A DNA stretch of 26,064 nt from the NCBI GenBank assembly GCA_964608495.1, contig CAZSOQ010000051.1, positions 1 to 26,064 on the forward strand, read 5' to 3'. Under the pieces are notes generated by a model. That model was not told the origin of the DNA. It saw nothing but the letters and a program-made list of their open reading frames with translations, and searched no databases. Source of the DNA: JAKORR01 sp964608495 (GTDB lineage Bacteria; Armatimonadota; Zipacnadia; Zipacnadales; FEN-943). Shown piece by piece: positions 22,118 to 26,064 of this stretch. Both the position numbers and the translations under genes were made by a program. Positions within the stretch are counted from its first letter, which is position 1. Each line of letters begins with the position of its first letter.

Positions 22118-23125
22118 ATGGCCGACTACTCGATCCTGAACATGCTGCAGCGCAGATTGGCGGACTGCCTGGCCCGGCGCCAGCCCTTCCCCACCGACCC
22201 CGCCGCGCTGCGTGAGCGCCTGAGCCGCACGCGGGCCCAACTGGTCGAGTGCCTCGGGACGATGCCGGATCGGGTCGTGGACCCGCAGGTGCGGGTCGAG
22301 GCCAGCGTGCCCCTGGCCGGCACGACCGCCGTCCAGGAGCGCGTCGTCTACCGCACCGAGGAGGACGTGTGGGTGCCCGCCCATGTCTACCGACCCGCCG
22401 ATCCGGGGCACGAGCGCCTGCCCGGCGTGGTGCTGATTCAGGGCTGGGACCTGGACAAGCACTCCATGCCTGAATTCAAGGTCAAGCTTGCCGAGGCCGG
22501 GCATGTCGTCCTCTTCCCGGACAATCGCTTCAGCGGCGAGCGGCGCCGTCAGCCGACCGGCCAAGCCGAGCAGTCGAACCTGCTGCCCGTCGCGGCGCTG
22601 TTCGGGCTGACCTTCATGGGCATGAACACCTGGGACAACATGCGGGCGCTGGATATCCTGGCCGCGCGGCCGGACGTGGACCCCGAGCGTCTGGCCGTGG
22701 TGGGACTATGTTGGGGCGGGATGCAGGCCTGGACGCTGGCGGCGGTGGACGAGCGCGTGAAGGTCGCCTGTCCGGTGTGTTCGGTGTCCACCTACGAGGC
22801 GCTGGTGAAGGAATACATCGCCTTCAGCGGCGGGCACACCTGCTACGGCACCTACATCTGGGACTGGCTGCGCCACGGCGACACGCAGGACATCATCGCC
22901 TGCATCGCACCGCGGCCGCTGCTGATCCAGAGCAATGTCAACGATACGTGGTTCCCGCTGTCGGGCTATCACAAGGTAGTGGAGGAAGTGGGCGCCGTGT
23001 ACCGCACGCTGGGTGTGGAGGACCGCTTCGAGGCGCAGGCGCGCGTGACCCAGCACGACATCACACCGGACTTCGGCAGCCGGATCATCCAGTGGTTCGA
23101 GGAACATCTGGGGCCCGAGGCCTGA
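22118..23125 (+). CDS. Alpha/beta hydrolase with Cys nucleophile (dienelactone hydrolase / acetyl xylan esterase-like)
   Basis: 335 residues from ATG 22118 with a strong AGGAGG 7 nt upstream. Residues of about 1-60 form a helical N-terminal part. The hydrolase core starts near residue 75 with PAHVYRP and PGVVLIQGWD (oxyanion region). The nucleophile elbow is VVGLCWGGMQ with Cys198 instead of the usual Ser, as in dienelactone hydrolase. Asp276 (NVNDTWFP) and His313 (TQHDI) complete a plausible triad. The general layout resembles the acetyl xylan esterase-like hydrolases common in polysaccharide-degrading bacteria. There is no signal peptide, so it is cytoplasmic. It lies 110 bp upstream of the Asp-box protein gene on the same strand. 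The substrate is unknown. Confidence 0.82.
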   Translation: MADYSILNMLQRRLADCLARRQPFPTDPAALRERLSRTRAQLVECLGTMPDRVVDPQVRVEASVPLAGTTAVQERVVYRTEEDVWVPAHVYRPADPGHERLPGVVLIQGWDLDKHSMPEFKVKLAEAGHVVLFPDNRFSGERRRQPTGQAEQSNLLPVAALFGLTFMGMNTWDNMRALDILAARPDVDPERLAVVGLCWGGMQAWTLAAVDERVKVACPVCSVSTYEALVKEYIAFSGGHTCYGTYIWDWLRHGDTQDIIACIAPRPLLIQSNVNDTWFPLSGYHKVVEEVGAVYRTLGVEDRFEAQARVTQHDITPDFGSRIIQWFEEHLGPEA

Positions 23126-23235
23126 CCCGCGCGCCCCCCTGGCCCGCCGGAGTCCCGTGCCCGGCTGAGGCGCGACGCGAGGGAGGGTCTCCCCGGCGTG
23201 GAAGCAGGCGGCCAACACCCTCGGGGGGTGACGGT

Positions 23236-25926
23236 ATGCGCACAGCCCTGCTTGTCGTGACCGGCCTGCTCGTCTCGGTTGGGACTGCCACGGGCGCCGG
23301 TGCGGCCTGGGAGTCGCTGGGTCCCGGCGGAGGCGGATGGCTGTGGTCGCTGGCCGTCGCGCCCGACGATTCGGGGACCATCTACCTGGGCTGTGACGTC
23401 GGCGGCATCTACCGCAGCGCCGACCATGGCAAGACGTGGGACATGCTCGGCGGCAGCCTGAGCAACCGCTACGTGCAGGCCGTCGCCGTGGACCCCACGG
23501 ACCCGGCCGTCGTCTACGCGGGCACGCGCGGCGGCGTCTGCAAGAGCACCGACCGGGGCGATCACTGGACCCTCAAGCGCACGGGCTTCCCGGCGACCGA
23601 GACCTGGGGCATCACGGCCCCCCTGGCAGCCGTGGCGATTGACCCCTCGGATACCTCCCGTGTGCTGGCGGGCATCGGCGAGCCGCGTACCGGCCGGCTG
23701 GGGAAGGGCTCACGCGGCGGGCTGGCCGTGTCCCACGACGGCGCCGAGAGCTGGCGGTTCATCGAGACACCGGCCGAGCTTGCCGCGGCCCAGGTGTTCT
23801 CGGTCGTCTTCGCCCCGGCAGCGCCCGCCACGGTCCTGGCCGCCACCGACGCCGGTGTCTTCCGCAGCGACGATTCGGGCGAGACCTGGGCCGCTTCCGC
23901 GGACGGCTTGCCCTGCCCCCGGGCGCTGGAGCTGGCCGCCGACGCGCGTCCGGGTGTCTTCTATGCCACCTTCGCCGACCCCGAGGCCAAGACCGGCGGC
24001 GTGGCCCGCAGCGATAGCGGCGGCAGGTCCTGGCGCGTCGTGCGCACCGCGCAGGGTAGCGAGTGGGACTACTGGCGCATCGTCGCCGATCCGTCCAGGC
24101 CGGGCACGGTCTACGCGGCGTTGCGCTCGGGCAGCGGCATCCACAGGTCCACCGACGGTGGCGAGAGCTGGGAGCGCCTCACGCGCGACGACAACGTGAG
24201 GTCCGCGTGGTTCTACGTAGGGCTGGGGTGCACGGCCCTGGCGCTGGACCCGCGCGACCCGCGGCGCCTGTATTACGCCAACGACATGGAGATCTACGGC
24301 ACGGCCGACGGCGGCGCGACCTGGGAGCAGCTCTGCACCGACGCCGTACGCGAGGCCACGGCCGAGGAGCCCGCACTCTGGCGCGGCCGGGGCATCGAGA
24401 CCACCTGCAGCTCGGCGGTGGGCGTGGCGCCCAGATACCCGAACCTGATCTACCTGGGCTACTGGGACACGGGCCTGTGGCGCACGACCGACGGGGGTGA
24501 GACCTTCGCCTGGGTGACCCAGTCGAAGGGCTACGGCAAGGCCGCGGCGGTGGTCGTGGACCCCGAGCGGCCCTGGCGAGCGTGGCTGTCCTATGGCCCG
24601 AACTACGGGCCGCATCGGCTGTGGCGCACGGACGACTATGGCCGCGACTGGCGGCTGGTGGGCTACGAGGACACCGGCCTGGCCGCGGGCGCCGTCTTCA
24701 GCCTCGCCCTCGATCCCACCAGCCCGCCCGAGGGCCGCGTCCTCTATGCGCCCGTGGACGGCCAGGGCGTCTTCGGGTCCGGGGATGGTGGTGAGACGTG
24801 GCGACGGATTGACGCCCAGGACTGGAGGGGCCAGAGGTTCACGAACCTCGTCGTGGACCCGCGCGACCCGGCACGGCTTTTCCTCGGCGTGGCCTTCGGG
24901 CGCGATGCGGGAGGCAAGACCCTGCGCGGCGGGGTCTGGCGCAGCAACGACCGTGGGGCGACGTGGACCCTCGTCGGCGACCTACCGGAGCGCCCGCGGG
25001 TGGCCCTGGCGGGGTCCGACCCGCGAGTGATCTACGCCGCCGAGCGCGACTACTCGAGCCTGGGGCGCGGCGGCGTCTACCGCAGCGGCGACGGCGGCGA
25101 CACCTGGCAGATGATGGCCGAGCGCCTGGACAAGGGGCTGGGCAACACGGCGCGGACCTACATCGCCGCACTCGCCGTGGACCCCCGCGACGCCGAGACG
25201 GTCTACGTCGCGTCGGTGGACGAGGCCTACGACGCGAACCGCGGCAAGGGCGTGTTCGTGAGCCCCGACGGCGGGAGATCGTGGCGGGCGATGAACGACG
25301 GGCTAGCGAACCTGAACTGCCACGACCTGCTCGTGGACCCCAACGACCCGGACCGGCTGTACGCGGGCACGGGCGGCAACGGCTTCTACCGATGGGGGCC
25401 GAGACCCGAGGCCAAGCCCCTGCCCGAGCCGCCGGCGAACCCTCGCCCGCCGGACCCCCTCTGCACCAGCGCCGGGGCCTGGAGCTGCACGGCCGACAGG
25501 CTCGCGGAGATCACCGCCCACGACAAGGGGTTCTGGTGGGGCAGGGGATACGTGCTGGCGCGGATGGACACGACGGGGCACGGTGCGCGGCTGGTCGCGA
25601 GACTCGATGCGCCGAGCGTGCAGAGCGGCCTCAGGGACCTGTCCGCGGCCCGAGTCCTGTCGCTGCGCCTGCGCGGCGTCAAGGCCGACGGGACCGGCCT
25701 GTGCATCTCGCGCATGGACCTGTTCGACAGCGCCAGCCACAGGCTCCGCTACGAGGCCGATCTGCTGGTCGGGCCGACCTGGACACTGTTCGAGACACCC
25801 CTGCGCGACTGGGAGGGCGAGGGATTCGACAGGAAGGCGGTGGCGCGGTGGGAGCTGGAGTTCTGGGCGCCTTATGCCGAGGGCCGGCCCTACGAGCTGG
25901 CGGTGGGGGGGATCGCCGCGCGGTGA
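23236..25926 (+). CDS. Secreted Asp-box (BNR) propeller protein with C-terminal beta-sandwich
   Basis: 896 residues from ATG 23236, with GGGGGGTGA about 4 nt upstream; the frame is open further back inside the hydrolase gene, but that part is a shadow. Signal peptide at residues 1-23. About 13 Asp-boxes of the form S/T-x-D-x-G-x-T/S-W follow, beginning with SADHGKTW at residue 61 and ending with SPDGGRSW at 676; most are preceded by a strand with VDP or DP plus VYAG. This is the multi-bladed propeller seen in sialidases, GH74 xyloglucanases and sortilin-like proteins. Residues of about 741-896 form a beta-rich domain that could bind carbohydrate. No definitive catalytic residues can be assigned, so it may be either an enzyme or a binding protein. 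It is extracellular. Confidence 0.88.
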   Translation: MRTALLVVTGLLVSVGTATGAGAAWESLGPGGGGWLWSLAVAPDDSGTIYLGCDVGGIYRSADHGKTWDMLGGSLSNRYVQAVAVDPTDPAVVYAGTRGGVCKSTDRGDHWTLKRTGFPATETWGITAPLAAVAIDPSDTSRVLAGIGEPRTGRLGKGSRGGLAVSHDGAESWRFIETPAELAAAQVFSVVFAPAAPATVLAATDAGVFRSDDSGETWAASADGLPCPRALELAADARPGVFYATFADPEAKTGGVARSDSGGRSWRVVRTAQGSEWDYWRIVADPSRPGTVYAALRSGSGIHRSTDGGESWERLTRDDNVRSAWFYVGLGCTALALDPRDPRRLYYANDMEIYGTADGGATWEQLCTDAVREATAEEPALWRGRGIETTCSSAVGVAPRYPNLIYLGYWDTGLWRTTDGGETFAWVTQSKGYGKAAAVVVDPERPWRAWLSYGPNYGPHRLWRTDDYGRDWRLVGYEDTGLAAGAVFSLALDPTSPPEGRVLYAPVDGQGVFGSGDGGETWRRIDAQDWRGQRFTNLVVDPRDPARLFLGVAFGRDAGGKTLRGGVWRSNDRGATWTLVGDLPERPRVALAGSDPRVIYAAERDYSSLGRGGVYRSGDGGDTWQMMAERLDKGLGNTARTYIAALAVDPRDAETVYVASVDEAYDANRGKGVFVSPDGGRSWRAMNDGLANLNCHDLLVDPNDPDRLYAGTGGNGFYRWGPRPEAKPLPEPPANPRPPDPLCTSAGAWSCTADRLAEITAHDKGFWWGRGYVLARMDTTGHGARLVARLDAPSVQSGLRDLSAARVLSLRLRGVKADGTGLCISRMDLFDSASHRLRYEADLLVGPTWTLFETPLRDWEGEGFDRKAVARWELEFWAPYAEGRPYELAVGGIAAR

Positions 25927-25929
25927 GGG

Positions 25930-25950
25930 ACACCGCGGCTGGCGCGGTGT
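25930..25950 (+). terminator. Hairpin after the Asp-box protein gene
   Basis: ACACCGCG (25930-25937) and CGCGGTGT (25943-25950) pair perfectly around a 5-nt loop just after the TGA at 25924-25926. There is no clear T run, so its strength as a terminator is uncertain. The 3' arm is reused in the following tandem repeat. Confidence 0.5.
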
Positions 25951-26064
25951 GTCCTCAGTGGGAGGGCTGGCGCGGTGTGTGCTCAGTGGGAGGGCTGGCG
26001 CGGTGTGTCCTCAGTGGGAGGGCTGGCGCGGTGTGTCCTCAGTGGGAGGGCTGGCGCGGTGTGT
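25937..26064. repeat. 28-bp tandem repeat, at least 4.5 copies, cut by the window edge
   Basis: Units start at 25937, 25965, 25993, 26021 and 26049 (the last is partial). All are identical except for one base in the second unit (GTGCTCAG for GTCCTCAG). Since 28 is not a multiple of three, it is not coding. Each unit contains GGGAGGGCTGGCGCG across its boundary, the same 15-mer found reverse-complemented at 1191-1205. Confidence 0.92.

Noticed and set aside
22708..23235. Upstream extension of the Asp-box gene
   Set aside because: The frame is open but lies inside the alpha/beta hydrolase gene in another frame. A signal peptide and ribosome site mark the true start at 23236.

Overview
The window is high-GC bacterial DNA, carried as a scaffold with one 100-N gap. 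It comes from a lineage with many secreted proteins. The type IV prepilin at 21028-21726 has an N-terminal helix and a Cys-Gln-Ser-Asn-Leu-Lys-Gln segment of the kind common in Armatimonadota and Planctomycetota-like groups. Dockerin-like EF-hands, a DUF6259 glycosidase-like protein, an Asp-box propeller protein and an AGE-family epimerase fit that picture. I favour Armatimonadota, with moderate-to-low certainty. No rRNA, tRNA, integrase, transposase gene or CRISPR array was seen.

Layout, left to right. 1-858 (-) is the start of a secreted protein that runs off the edge. 1330-2498 (+) is a small island of visibly lower GC: a possible toxin-antitoxin pair (BECR/RelE-like plus DUF2283), a strong terminator and a small zinc-ribbon protein. 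2884-7509 (-) holds a DUF6259 protein and a dockerin/CarboxypepD_reg-like predicted lipoprotein. 7874-10871 (-) holds an ABC exporter cut by an in-frame TAA between its membrane and ATPase halves, followed by a DUF1854 partner. 11300-16282 (-) is an operon of three overlapping, diverged secretin genes. 16782-17570 (+) is an amidohydrolase. 17589-19601 (-) is a secreted protein with a caspase/CHAT-like His/Cys signature, and 19661-20845 (-) is an AGE-family epimerase. 21028-21726 (-) is a type IV prepilin. 22118-25926 (+) holds an alpha/beta hydrolase with a Cys nucleophile and a large Asp-box propeller protein. A 28-bp tandem repeat begins after it and runs off the right end.

The spacers carry a family of REP-like palindromes. 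Read on the minus strand, each intact copy starts with GTAG followed by a hairpin. All copies are oriented the same way, whatever the direction of neighbouring genes. Two copies share one architecture with compensating base-pair changes. Two loci have expanded into 50/51-bp tandem arrays, and the assembly gap lies inside one of them.

Together the genes suggest cell-surface and export functions: pilus or type II-like secretion (prepilin and secretins), an ABC exporter, and extracellular carbohydrate processing (DUF6259, Asp-box propeller, AGE epimerase, esterase-like hydrolase). The most unusual items are the triple secretin operon, the stop codon inside the ABC exporter, and the GTAG REP family.
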